Below, piece by piece: positions 14,824 through 22,987 of a DNA stretch of 34,823 nt. This DNA comes from Candidatus Kaiserbacteria bacterium. GTDB taxonomy: Bacteria; Patescibacteriota; Minisyncoccia; Phycocordibacterales; UBA2100. The translations under genes and the position numbers were made by a program. Below the pieces are notes generated by a model. It searched no databases and was not told the origin of the DNA. It saw only the letters and a list, made by a program, of their open reading frames with translations. The stretch spans positions 1 to 34,823 of the forward strand of contig JACQKA010000061.1 of NCBI GenBank assembly GCA_016204805.1. The letters run 5' to 3'. How positions within the stretch are numbered: the stretch's first letter is position 1; the number at the start of each line of letters is the position of its first letter.

Positions 14824-16844
14824 CATCATGTATTAAACAATCGTTCTTGGTTTTCATCCTCGCGCTGGGCGCGCCTTTGATGGCGTCCGCACAGGCAACG
14901 ACAACCCGACCCGCGCCCCCGAGCGTATTCGATTGTGACGGCAGTCCGTTGGAACGCGGCTTCTATTTCGTGCTCGAAGGTCAGTACGTACCGGTGTCCG
15001 ACATGGCGGTAACGCGCAACACCAGTAACACCATCGATAACCTGAACCGACTGGTCTACAAAGAATGCGTGCTCGATATCATCGCGCGCGAACAGGGGGA
15101 TGCGGCGCTTACACGCTATGCGGGCAGTATCATTGAACGCACAAACCGGGGGCGCAGCGGGGCACCGGAATTCGTCGCGAACCCCGAACTCGAATTGAAA
15201 CAGCGTGCCACAGAGTCCACTGTAGAGTTCATTAAAAAATACAACATTGACAAAAATATATGCGCCCCTTTTGTGGAACAAGCGAAGTTTTCGATCGCGC
15301 GCGAATACATGCGTGACGCAAATGACCCTGTAAGTGCCTTTCGTTGCTCTTTGGGTCTTGCGCCAGCCGATCAAGAGGCGTTCTTGGCCGGGCAGACCGC
15401 AAAAGGTGGTAGGAATGGATTGTGGGAACTGTTCTCGAACCCTGCCAACAATCCGTGGGGGGCATCGCTTGCGACCAAAGTCGAGGGTAACCGCCAAAGA
15501 ACGCTCAAAAACGAAGCTCTTCTCATGCAGTGGAATTGGGGTAATGGTTTTTATCCCCGCGAAGAGGTCAATAAGGAGCCGCAAAGCACGGGGGAAGATC
15601 GTCTTACGCGGTACACTAACACTCCGTCATATTTCGTTTCGCGCATTGCGGAACAGGCCCTCAAATCAGGATTCGAACGCCTTCAAAACTCACATGAACT
15701 CGGCGAGGTCACTGCCGCGACATTCGCCGGCTTGACCAATCAGGTCATGACGTCAACCAGTGGATTCAATGGTCTTTCACAAACCACCGCGGGGGGTGGC
15801 ATTTCGTACGTTGAGCAATTAGCGAACCTCGCTCTAGGCCAGCTTCGCGACACGGTTGCCGACACCGCTATCGCGCGGGTGCGCAGTGCGATCGCAACAG
15901 AACAAGCATATGCGGCAACCAAACAACGGACAAAAACAGTGCTCCAAGATGGAGCAAATAAATTAGGCTCCGCTGAAGACCAATGTTGGACGCAGGTCAT
16001 TCCTGCGGTACAAGCAAAAGCCGCACAAGGAAACTGCACGACGACCGGTGGCATAGGCGGCATCGGAGGCATCACTACGTGTACGCCAGTTCAACTCAAT
16101 ATCTCCACATCTTCCACAAAGATAACGGGCGGTACGATATCGCTGGGACTCTCTTCCGGCTCGATCATGCAGAATGGCATCGCATTTACACTCTCCGCGA
16201 CACCATCCGCCACTATCCAAAGTGCGTCATTCTCATCATCGCCGAGGATATCGACGACGACCACAGCGACGATGTCCATTCTACTCGGCCCGACAACAGC
16301 GATATCGCCCGGGGCGAGCATCACTATGAAGACACCGATAACTTCGTTCTTCTCGAGCGGCACGCTCGCCATCAAACTGAATCCGGGACAGTTATTATCG
16401 TTCGGCACAACACTCATCACACTCGATCCTATAGCGCCGTTCGCCCAAGCGCTCGTGTCACTCGCAGTCGGTCCCGCACGTCTGTTCGCTGACCCTGTCA
16501 TCGCCGCGCAAATCACGCCACTCATGGCCCAGATCGATCAGGATCTCATCGACTCTGCAAATGGTGTCGCATTTCTGGTCGCCATTGAGACCGATCTTTC
16601 GAATCGCGACGACCCCGCCACACAGCGCGATGCACTCGACCGTCTCGAAAATCTGCTCGCAAGCGGCCAGATACACAGCCAGCGCGATGCGCAGAGCGCA
16701 GAGCTCCAGCGTGCACAGGTTTTCGACGCAACACAGACACTGCTCACCGATACGCAGGCATCATGGACCTCGAACGGTAATTGGTGCGAAGTGAGCAACC
16801 CGAACGTCATTCAGGCATGGTTCGATAAGTGGAAGGTGTCATAA
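14820..16844 (+). CDS. Large secreted protein of the envelope locus
   Basis: A 674-aa exported protein: signal peptide MTSCIKQSFLVFILALGAPLMASA, then AQATT. Residues 30-400 are mostly helical with scattered cysteines (VFDCDG, KECVLD, KNICAP, FRCSLG). Around 405-550 there is an abrupt change to a Gly/Ser/Thr/Ile-rich, beta-like stretch flanked by cysteines (GNCTTTGG, ITTCTP), after which helices resume to the end. It is placed between the calcium-loop protein, with which it overlaps by 4 nt, and the VirB6-like gene 2 nt downstream, so it belongs to one transcript. No family recognised; a role as an extracytoplasmic component of the same machine is inferred. Confidence 0.72.
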   Translation: MTSCIKQSFLVFILALGAPLMASAQATTTRPAPPSVFDCDGSPLERGFYFVLEGQYVPVSDMAVTRNTSNTIDNLNRLVYKECVLDIIAREQGDAALTRYAGSIIERTNRGRSGAPEFVANPELELKQRATESTVEFIKKYNIDKNICAPFVEQAKFSIAREYMRDANDPVSAFRCSLGLAPADQEAFLAGQTAKGGRNGLWELFSNPANNPWGASLATKVEGNRQRTLKNEALLMQWNWGNGFYPREEVNKEPQSTGEDRLTRYTNTPSYFVSRIAEQALKSGFERLQNSHELGEVTAATFAGLTNQVMTSTSGFNGLSQTTAGGGISYVEQLANLALGQLRDTVADTAIARVRSAIATEQAYAATKQRTKTVLQDGANKLGSAEDQCWTQVIPAVQAKAAQGNCTTTGGIGGIGGITTCTPVQLNISTSSTKITGGTISLGLSSGSIMQNGIAFTLSATPSATIQSASFSSSPRISTTTTATMSILLGPTTAISPGASITMKTPITSFFSSGTLAIKLNPGQLLSFGTTLITLDPIAPFAQALVSLAVGPARLFADPVIAAQITPLMAQIDQDLIDSANGVAFLVAIETDLSNRDDPATQRDALDRLENLLASGQIHSQRDAQSAELQRAQVFDATQTLLTDTQASWTSNGNWCEVSNPNVIQAWFDKWKVS

Positions 16845-16846
16845 GT

Positions 16847-18862
16847 ATGTCTACTCTCCTTAGCTTCGGCAACACGCTCTACACCATCGCGACGAACCCC
16901 ATTGATAGCCTGATGGGCCTTATCGGTTCTATCATCATCTCCATCACCAGCTTGGTGCTCTATTTCGCATCGACAGTATTCGAACTGATCCTTGATGCAA
17001 CCGTGATAGGATTCGGTGCGACCCTCACACAGTACGGCATTCTCGACGGCATACAGCTCGTCTGGTCTGCGTTCCGCGATATCTCGAACATCATCATTAT
17101 TGGGATGTTTGTTTTTGTGGCTATCTCGATGATTTTGGGGAACGCTACCTATGGCACGAAGAAATTCGTGGCACGTGTCTTGGTCGTCGCTGTCCTGATA
17201 AATTTCAGCCTACTGTTTACACAACTGGTCATCGATACCTCAAACCTCGCGGCGAATCAATTCTATAAAGGAGTGCGCGCGGCCGTCGTGAATAACCAAG
17301 CGGTGTTCCAAGAAACCACTCAGGGCACAATCGAGCAGGCAGCAGACACACTCTGGAACAAGCAGGGGGGGGTGGCGGGCGCGTTTATGAACAAAATGGG
17401 TATCTCCAGCTTTTTCGACACGGCTGGAATGGTCGCGTCTGTAGCTGATAGCCAGACGAACTGGCTTAAATCCGTCGGCCTTGCAATGTTCTTCACGTTT
17501 GTTGTTGTTGTGCTCATCATCGCCACAGCCGCTGTCTTCTTATACGGCGCATATCTGATGACCGCGCGTGCATTACTTCTCATTTTCCTGCTTGCGACCT
17601 CATCCATAGCATTTGCCGCGTGGCTCGTGCCAAAATATGGGGAGGGCAAATATGGATGGAGTGGCTGGCTCGAGACACTCATCCAGAATGCGGTTTTCGC
17701 ACCAATGCTTATGATCATGCTTTGGGCCTCGCTCGTTATATTAAGCAAGGCGCCCACCGGCTCATTAGGGGCATTCATTCAACATCCGGACGCATCAAGT
17801 CCTCAAGAGGCGATGGCGACCGTGGTTGTATACCTTTTCACGCTCGGCATGCTGTATCTATCGCTCAAAATCTCGAGTAGCTTCTCAAAGAAGATAACTG
17901 GGTTCAATATTGCCACGGCAGCACTCAATATTGGTGGCCGTTGGGCGGGCGGAGCTGTTGGCATGTCGAGTCGCCTTGGGGTACGTGCCATAGAAAGGAC
18001 TGGCCTGCCGGTAAAAGCAGACAAGGGGAGGTTGTGGTCTCCGGTGGGTGGTCCTGCCGGCAATATAGAGAGGGCTCTTGCATTCATGACCGACAAAGCT
18101 CTCAAATCGGCGCACAAAGCATCATTCAACCCTGCACGCCTGCCCCAGGCATTGAGCGAGAAGTTCGACAACCTAGACAAGCGCTATGGTTTTAGTGCAC
18201 AAGGTAAAGGTGGTAATGCGGCGGCAGATAAACGAGCAGAAACTGCACGTGAGGAGGCCCTCAAGGAGATGACAGGGGCTATGACCAAGGCAAGTAAGGC
18301 AAGCGACACCGAACGTGCGAAAATTCTCAAAGACACATTGAAAGAAACAGTCGACGCGAGCAAACAAAATGCGACTGAACAAACAAAGGCTCTTGAGAGA
18401 TTATCGACGGCACACGAAGAAATGTTGCGCCAGGTAGACAATCTTAACAAGGAAGAACAGTACTTGCCTGCTGGGTCAATAGAACAGCAGAATGTTGCTG
18501 TTCAGCGCAAGGAGATGCAACGTAAGGTGGAGGAAAGTGCCGAACGAATCGAAAAGGCTGCGCTTGTTGCCGAAAAAGCAAAGAAGGATGCCGAAGATAC
18601 GCCAGAAAACAAGACTCGCTGGGAGCGAGAGGCTTTGGAAAACATGTCGGGCGCAATTGCAAAATTAGAGGCCGTAAAAGAACATGAGTACCTCGAGAAG
18701 AAATATCCGGGAGAAGAAGGGGTACTGATGCGCCAAAAAGTCCTCAGCTTTACCCGCCGTCAGCGAAAGGTCAAAGATATAAGCCAGGCGCTTAGTGAAT
18801 TCCAGAAGAAGGAGGACAGTGGACAATCAAAAACAAAACCAGACGCGGACAAACCCCACTAA
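16847..18862 (+). CDS. VirB6/TrbL-like polytopic membrane protein with a long coiled-coil tail
   Basis: A 671-aa protein. Residues 1-350 hold about seven hydrophobic segments (for example GLIGSIIISITSLVLYFAS, IIIIGMFVFVAISMILG, VVVVLIIATAAVFLYGAY), separated by an exterior loop of about 70 residues. The arrangement and length recall VirB6/TrbL, the inner-membrane core of type IV secretion systems. Residues about 430-671 are highly charged, helical and probably cytoplasmic coiled coil. ATG 16847 is preferred, since an earlier GTG overlaps the previous gene; GGAAGGTG precedes it. VirB4, VirB8 or VirD4 are not in this window, so whether a complete type IV system exists is unknown. Family placement is by topology and feel. 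Confidence 0.68.
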   Translation: MSTLLSFGNTLYTIATNPIDSLMGLIGSIIISITSLVLYFASTVFELILDATVIGFGATLTQYGILDGIQLVWSAFRDISNIIIIGMFVFVAISMILGNATYGTKKFVARVLVVAVLINFSLLFTQLVIDTSNLAANQFYKGVRAAVVNNQAVFQETTQGTIEQAADTLWNKQGGVAGAFMNKMGISSFFDTAGMVASVADSQTNWLKSVGLAMFFTFVVVVLIIATAAVFLYGAYLMTARALLLIFLLATSSIAFAAWLVPKYGEGKYGWSGWLETLIQNAVFAPMLMIMLWASLVILSKAPTGSLGAFIQHPDASSPQEAMATVVVYLFTLGMLYLSLKISSSFSKKITGFNIATAALNIGGRWAGGAVGMSSRLGVRAIERTGLPVKADKGRLWSPVGGPAGNIERALAFMTDKALKSAHKASFNPARLPQALSEKFDNLDKRYGFSAQGKGGNAAADKRAETAREEALKEMTGAMTKASKASDTERAKILKDTLKETVDASKQNATEQTKALERLSTAHEEMLRQVDNLNKEEQYLPAGSIEQQNVAVQRKEMQRKVEESAERIEKAALVAEKAKKDAEDTPENKTRWEREALENMSGAIAKLEAVKEHEYLEKKYPGEEGVLMRQKVLSFTRRQRKVKDISQALSEFQKKEDSGQSKTKPDADKPH

Positions 18863-18865
18863 ACT

Positions 18866-19435
18866 ATGGATAACAAAGAAAAACTATTAGAGGAACGCTT
18901 CGCACAGTTACCTGACGCTGTGCAGAAAGCGATCACGAGCGCGGATGTGGAACAGCATTTGCGTAAATTGTCTGACACCAACCAACTCCATCTCGACCAG
19001 TGGCAAGAGCTCGAAACCGAAGTGATGATGACGTTGATGGGTATCAAGCCGGTCAGTACACTCCAAGAAAATATCAAGAAAAATGTGCATGTGGACGACG
19101 CAACAGCCGCCAAACTTTCTCAAAATATCTCTGAAATAGTTTTCAACCCTATTCGCCACGAGCTGGACCGCTTTCTCGCAGCAGAACACGCCCAGGCCCC
19201 CGTAAAAGAGGGGGAGACCATCCAGGATCTTTCAGCCGACATTGAAAAAGGTGTTGCCCCTACACCCATGCCAAACCCCGCCCCTGCGCCGACTCCAACT
19301 CCTGCACCCCCTCCGGCCCCACCAAAACCAACCGTGATTCGTACGGAAGCGCCCGCATCTTACACCCCTGGGCAGACGAGCATCGCGCGCAAAGACATCC
19401 ATTCTGACCCATACCGCATCGCTCCGGATGCATAA
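18866..19435 (+). CDS. Hypothetical protein with a proline-rich region, last gene of the envelope locus
   Basis: A 189-aa protein beginning MDNKEKLLEERFAQLPDAVQKAI. Residues 1-120 are helical, with an LPxxVQxAI start that I associate with several CPR membrane-locus proteins. About 130-155 is a Pro/Ala run (TPMPNPAPAPTPTPAPPPAPP), and the tail ends DPYRIAPDA. No membrane segment or signal is seen, so it is probably cytosolic. It follows the VirB6-like gene by 3 nt and may contact its charged tail. It is ended by a strong bidirectional terminator. Confidence 0.68.
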   Translation: MDNKEKLLEERFAQLPDAVQKAITSADVEQHLRKLSDTNQLHLDQWQELETEVMMTLMGIKPVSTLQENIKKNVHVDDATAAKLSQNISEIVFNPIRHELDRFLAAEHAQAPVKEGETIQDLSADIEKGVAPTPMPNPAPAPTPTPAPPPAPPKPTVIRTEAPASYTPGQTSIARKDIHSDPYRIAPDA

Positions 19436-19483
19436 CCCTCTCCCTCAATTTGACTTTGCAATAACTCAGCGTAGAAAACACTT

Positions 19484-19522
19484 CACCCCCGCACGAGCTT
19501 GTTCGTGCGGGGGTGTTTCGTT
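19484..19522. terminator. Bidirectional terminator between envelope locus and rny
   Basis: A 13-bp stem CACCCCCGCACGA (19484-19496) / TCGTGCGGGGGTG (19503-19515) with a 6-nt loop. TTTCGTTT follows on the plus strand and AAGTGTTTTC on the minus strand. Confidence 0.85.
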
Positions 19523-19528
19523 TAATGA

Positions 19529-21058
19529 TTATCGGGCGTATTCGATGACGCGGTTTTCGCGGATGACATGGACTTTGATCTCGCCTGGGTATTGCATTTC
19601 TTTTTCGATCTGATCGGCGATGTCGCGGGCGAGCTTATGCGCTTCGAGGTCCGTGACTTGATCGGGTTTTACGAATACGCGCACTTCGCGACCGGCTTGG
19701 ATAGCGTACACTTTCTCCACACCAGGCTTGCTTTTTGCGATCCCTTCCAATTCCTCGAGACGTTTAATGTAGTTTTCCACTGAATCACGACGTGCGCCCG
19801 GGCGTCCGCCTGAAATGGCGTCCGCAACCTGCACGATCATGCTTTCCGGAGTTTCGTACGGGTATTCTTCGTGGTGCGCCTGCATGGCTTTGACCACGGC
19901 TTCGGAAACTCCGAATTTCTGGAGGATGCGTCGGCCTATCTCAACGTGTGTGCCAGGGACTTCGTGGTCGACGGCTTTACCGATATCGTGGAAGAGTGCG
20001 CCAGCGCGTGCTACAGCGACGTCTGCGCCGAGTTCCTCTGCGAGGATACCTGCAACGTGCGTCATCTCGACCGAGTGGTCGAGCACATTCTGGCCATAGC
20101 TAGTGCGGAAATAGAGACGACCGAGGATCTGTAGCAGTTTCGGATCGGCGTTCGGTACGCGCGCTTCGTACGCTGCCTCCTCCCCTTTCTTTTTCATGAT
20201 CTGGTTAATCTCTTCCTGCGCTTTCAAGACAACTTCTTCGATTTTTGCCGGCTGGATACGGCCATCGAGAATCAGGTTTTCGAGCGCAACACGTGCGACC
20301 TGTCGGCGTACCGGGTCGAACGATGAAAGCGTAATGGTCCCCGGCGTGTCGTCGACGATGACTTCAACACCGGTAGCGCGCTCAAACGCGCGGATATTAC
20401 GGCCTTCCTTACCGATGATCTTGCCTTTGATCTCATCATTGGGGAGTGCCACGGTTGTGGCGAGTACGTCAGACACAACCGAATTGCCAATGCGGTGCAC
20501 CGCCGTCGTTAGGATCTCTTTCGCTTTCTTGTCGAGTTTTTCGCGGTTGGCGTTCTCCAATTTGTAGATGCGTATGAGGATGTCTTCTTCCGAACGCTTT
20601 TCAACCATGGCAAGAAGTTCTGTTTTAGCGTCTTCGGATGAAAGGCCGGCTGCTTTTTCAAGCGCTCCTTCGCGTTCTGCCGCGAGCGCATCCACGCGTT
20701 CTTTCACACGCTTCACTTCTTCGATCTTGTTCTTCAATTCCGATTGTTCTTTGTCCTGATCCGCCTGTCGTTTATCCAAAAGCTCTTCTCGGCGCAACAG
20801 GCGCTCTTCGGATTTCTTCAAGTCCTGTTCTTTCCCCCTGTGTTCGTTGATGATCGCATCGGCTTTTGCCTTTGCGGCTTTCTCGCCTTCATCCGTGATG
20901 CGCTTCACTTTTTCCTGCGCATCAAGCATCATCTGCTTGATCTCGAGCTCCATCGAACCGCGCTTCCCGAGCGAAATGATGAGCCGCAGGAAGTATCCTA
21001 TCCCAATACCAACGATGCCCGCGAGGGCCAACAGTACCGCTACTATTTTTAATTCCAT
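19529..21058 (-). CDS. rny: Ribonuclease Y
   Basis: RNase Y is the membrane-tethered endoribonuclease that starts mRNA decay. The N-terminal membrane anchor is LKIVAVLLALAGIVGIGIGYFL (3-24). A long charged coiled coil follows (about 35-195), then the KH domain with GKIIGKEGRNIRAFE and the HD domain with LFHDIGKAVDHEVPGTHVEIG. At 509 aa it matches the family (about 520). An alternative TTG start would add eight residues (MAREQRSR); ATG 21058 was chosen because the anchor begins right there. No Shine-Dalgarno is seen; CGCGAA / TTCGCG forms a small hairpin just before the ATG. It shares the minus strand with pnp, grouping RNA-decay functions. Confidence 0.96.
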   Translation of the reverse strand: MELKIVAVLLALAGIVGIGIGYFLRLIISLGKRGSMELEIKQMMLDAQEKVKRITDEGEKAAKAKADAIINEHRGKEQDLKKSEERLLRREELLDKRQADQDKEQSELKNKIEEVKRVKERVDALAAEREGALEKAAGLSSEDAKTELLAMVEKRSEEDILIRIYKLENANREKLDKKAKEILTTAVHRIGNSVVSDVLATTVALPNDEIKGKIIGKEGRNIRAFERATGVEVIVDDTPGTITLSSFDPVRRQVARVALENLILDGRIQPAKIEEVVLKAQEEINQIMKKKGEEAAYEARVPNADPKLLQILGRLYFRTSYGQNVLDHSVEMTHVAGILAEELGADVAVARAGALFHDIGKAVDHEVPGTHVEIGRRILQKFGVSEAVVKAMQAHHEEYPYETPESMIVQVADAISGGRPGARRDSVENYIKRLEELEGIAKSKPGVEKVYAIQAGREVRVFVKPDQVTDLEAHKLARDIADQIEKEMQYPGEIKVHVIRENRVIEYAR

Positions 21059-21082
21059 ACGCGAACGCTGTTCGCGCGCCAA

Positions 21083-21370
21083 AAGTTTACGCCCCTGTCG
21101 TTACTGAAAAATCAAGGATTAAAAGCATTTTTCCCGTACTGTTGATAGGTTGCATAGCTCTCTGCGCACTACTCCAGCTCAATTACACAATTTTTTATTA
21201 AGGTGTGTACGGCGAGTATAGCAGGAGTGTTCGTACCACTCAAGGTCTCGGAATGATGCAGTGTGGTATATGGAAGGTACAGGAGAAAAGCAAATCAATA
21301 TAAATGGTATCCGAGCTTGCTGAAAGTTATGAGCCGTCACCACGGGAAAAGAACCCTTGCGCAAGGCGCT
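21083..21370 (-). promoter_or_regulatory. Promoter region and leader of rny
   Basis: On the minus strand, TTGAGT (21238-21243), a 17-nt spacer and TATACT (21215-21220), giving a leader of about 150 nt before rny. No gene is seen in this 288-nt gap. The leader length leaves room for RNA-based control, but no clear fold was found by eye. Confidence 0.6.
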
Positions 21371-22987
21371 TTAGAGACGGCGTTCGGCACGCAAGCGCGC
21401 GAGCGCTTCGACAAACGAATGCGGACTTTCCGATATGATCAGATAGTCCCGTGACGGGAATGAATAGAGCATCCTGATGTCGCCATTTTCATCGCGGAGC
21501 GCACGCACGTCATAGTTCTTGATGAGCACATCTTCAAAACTGACCAGATGCGGTATGCCCTGCTCGTCCGTTTTTTCGTAGTGAACGAGGGGAAAGAGCG
21601 GAGTCATATCATCGTTAAACGACGGTTCCCATGCGAGCATGCCTGCGAATGCGTGCTCGTATGAAGCGACGGGAATAATGATGACGGGTACATTTTCATC
21701 AATAGTGTGTGTGCCGAAGAAAAAGTCTGTACCCACACTGCGAACAAGTTCGTCTGGTGCGGTGGGCGCGATCGCCTGCAGGAATTCTGCCGTGGTCGCG
21801 GGGCGTTCCCCACCCGCGGTCGATACCGTAGGAACGATGCGCAACATGGCACCCAATGTCAGGTTGCCCTGATAGCGCGATGTAGCGAGTTGTGCGCGGA
21901 CCTCGCGCGGGTTCTGGTCAGGGAGCAAGGGGAAGCTCAATGTTTGTTCGGCGAAAACGAGTGACGAACCAAGATCAGTCTGCTGCCCACCAGATCGTTC
22001 AGACTGCACGATAAAGACCGCAAAGAGAGCGGCACCACCGAGCGCAAACAGGAGCGCGAGTATCGCGAACAGACGGAACATGCGTAGGCGGCGGCGTGCA
22101 CGAGTGGCATCGACGACACTCTCAACATCAGCGGTCTGGCGCTCTCGTTCGCTCTCGAGCGTCGCCGCATGGATGAGCGACATCTTACGGACCTTCACCA
22201 GATCACGGAGGTCGTCTTTCAATGTGTGGAGTGACGTGACGACCGGTCGTTTGTCCGGGCGGCTCTCCGAAGGGAGAGCTTCATTTGGGGTGAGGCCAGG
22301 CTTGTTTAGTACGGCGCCCATTACGGGTGGTGTTTCCGCCGGTGTGGGTGCTGTTGGAGAAAGTTCTCCAACAATACTTTCGGCGAGCGTCTGTGGGGTG
22401 ACCGGCGTGTGTGTCTCCGGTCGCGACAAGACCGGCGCACTCGAGCCTTCGGGGGTAACGATATGCACCTCCTGCTCTTTCGGGATGACGTTTCCCAATT
22501 CCGGAAATTTTTGTGCGGTGGATGGGGTCTTGGGAATCTCCGGGACAGAAGAACGTACCAAAGGCCCCCCGGTCGGTGGTGGCGAAGGAGGCGCATTCCG
22601 GCGCTCGGGCAGTTTGGTTTGTTCGACGATGCGTACAAGGCTCTGTGTCGGTGTTGCTGGCGGAGACGCCTGTTGTATTGGGGGCGGCGGTTTCGGAACA
22701 ACAGCGGGTGGTTCTGTATGTATGGAAGCAACCGATGTGTCATCGATCGCTGATGGATGCGGCATCACAATGGATGCAGGCACGATCTCCGCATCGAGTT
22801 TTGCTGTGGGGACTGTCTTTGCAATCAGGACTGGTTGCAGTTTGGGTATGGGTGCTGGCACTGCCCGCCCAGGCGTCGTTTCGTTTCCCGGAAGATCAGT
22901 AAAGCGAATGGACTTGAGCGCGTCTTGGATCGCCTGCTCGTTATCGGCGTTCGCGTCTGCCTCCTTGTCCGTTCCTATGTTCGCCAT
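21371..22987 (-). CDS. Proline-rich single-pass membrane protein
   Basis: A 538-aa protein with three parts. Residues about 30-250 are low-complexity, rich in Pro, Thr, Ser and Glu. Residues 260-300 form a charged helix. A single membrane span (about 303-327, FRLFAILALLFALGGAALFAVFIV) leads to an exterior domain of about 200 residues with no recognised family. The bulky disordered part is therefore probably cytoplasmic. The start was set at MANIGTDKEAD, which has AGGAAATT before it and lies inside the end of pnp: the two genes overlap by 47 nt in different frames, so they are probably co-transcribed. Function unknown. Confidence 0.75.
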   Translation of the reverse strand: MANIGTDKEADANADNEQAIQDALKSIRFTDLPGNETTPGRAVPAPIPKLQPVLIAKTVPTAKLDAEIVPASIVMPHPSAIDDTSVASIHTEPPAVVPKPPPPIQQASPPATPTQSLVRIVEQTKLPERRNAPPSPPPTGGPLVRSSVPEIPKTPSTAQKFPELGNVIPKEQEVHIVTPEGSSAPVLSRPETHTPVTPQTLAESIVGELSPTAPTPAETPPVMGAVLNKPGLTPNEALPSESRPDKRPVVTSLHTLKDDLRDLVKVRKMSLIHAATLESERERQTADVESVVDATRARRRLRMFRLFAILALLFALGGAALFAVFIVQSERSGGQQTDLGSSLVFAEQTLSFPLLPDQNPREVRAQLATSRYQGNLTLGAMLRIVPTVSTAGGERPATTAEFLQAIAPTAPDELVRSVGTDFFFGTHTIDENVPVIIIPVASYEHAFAGMLAWEPSFNDDMTPLFPLVHYEKTDEQGIPHLVSFEDVLIKNYDVRALRDENGDIRMLYSFPSRDYLIISESPHSFVEALARLRAERRL

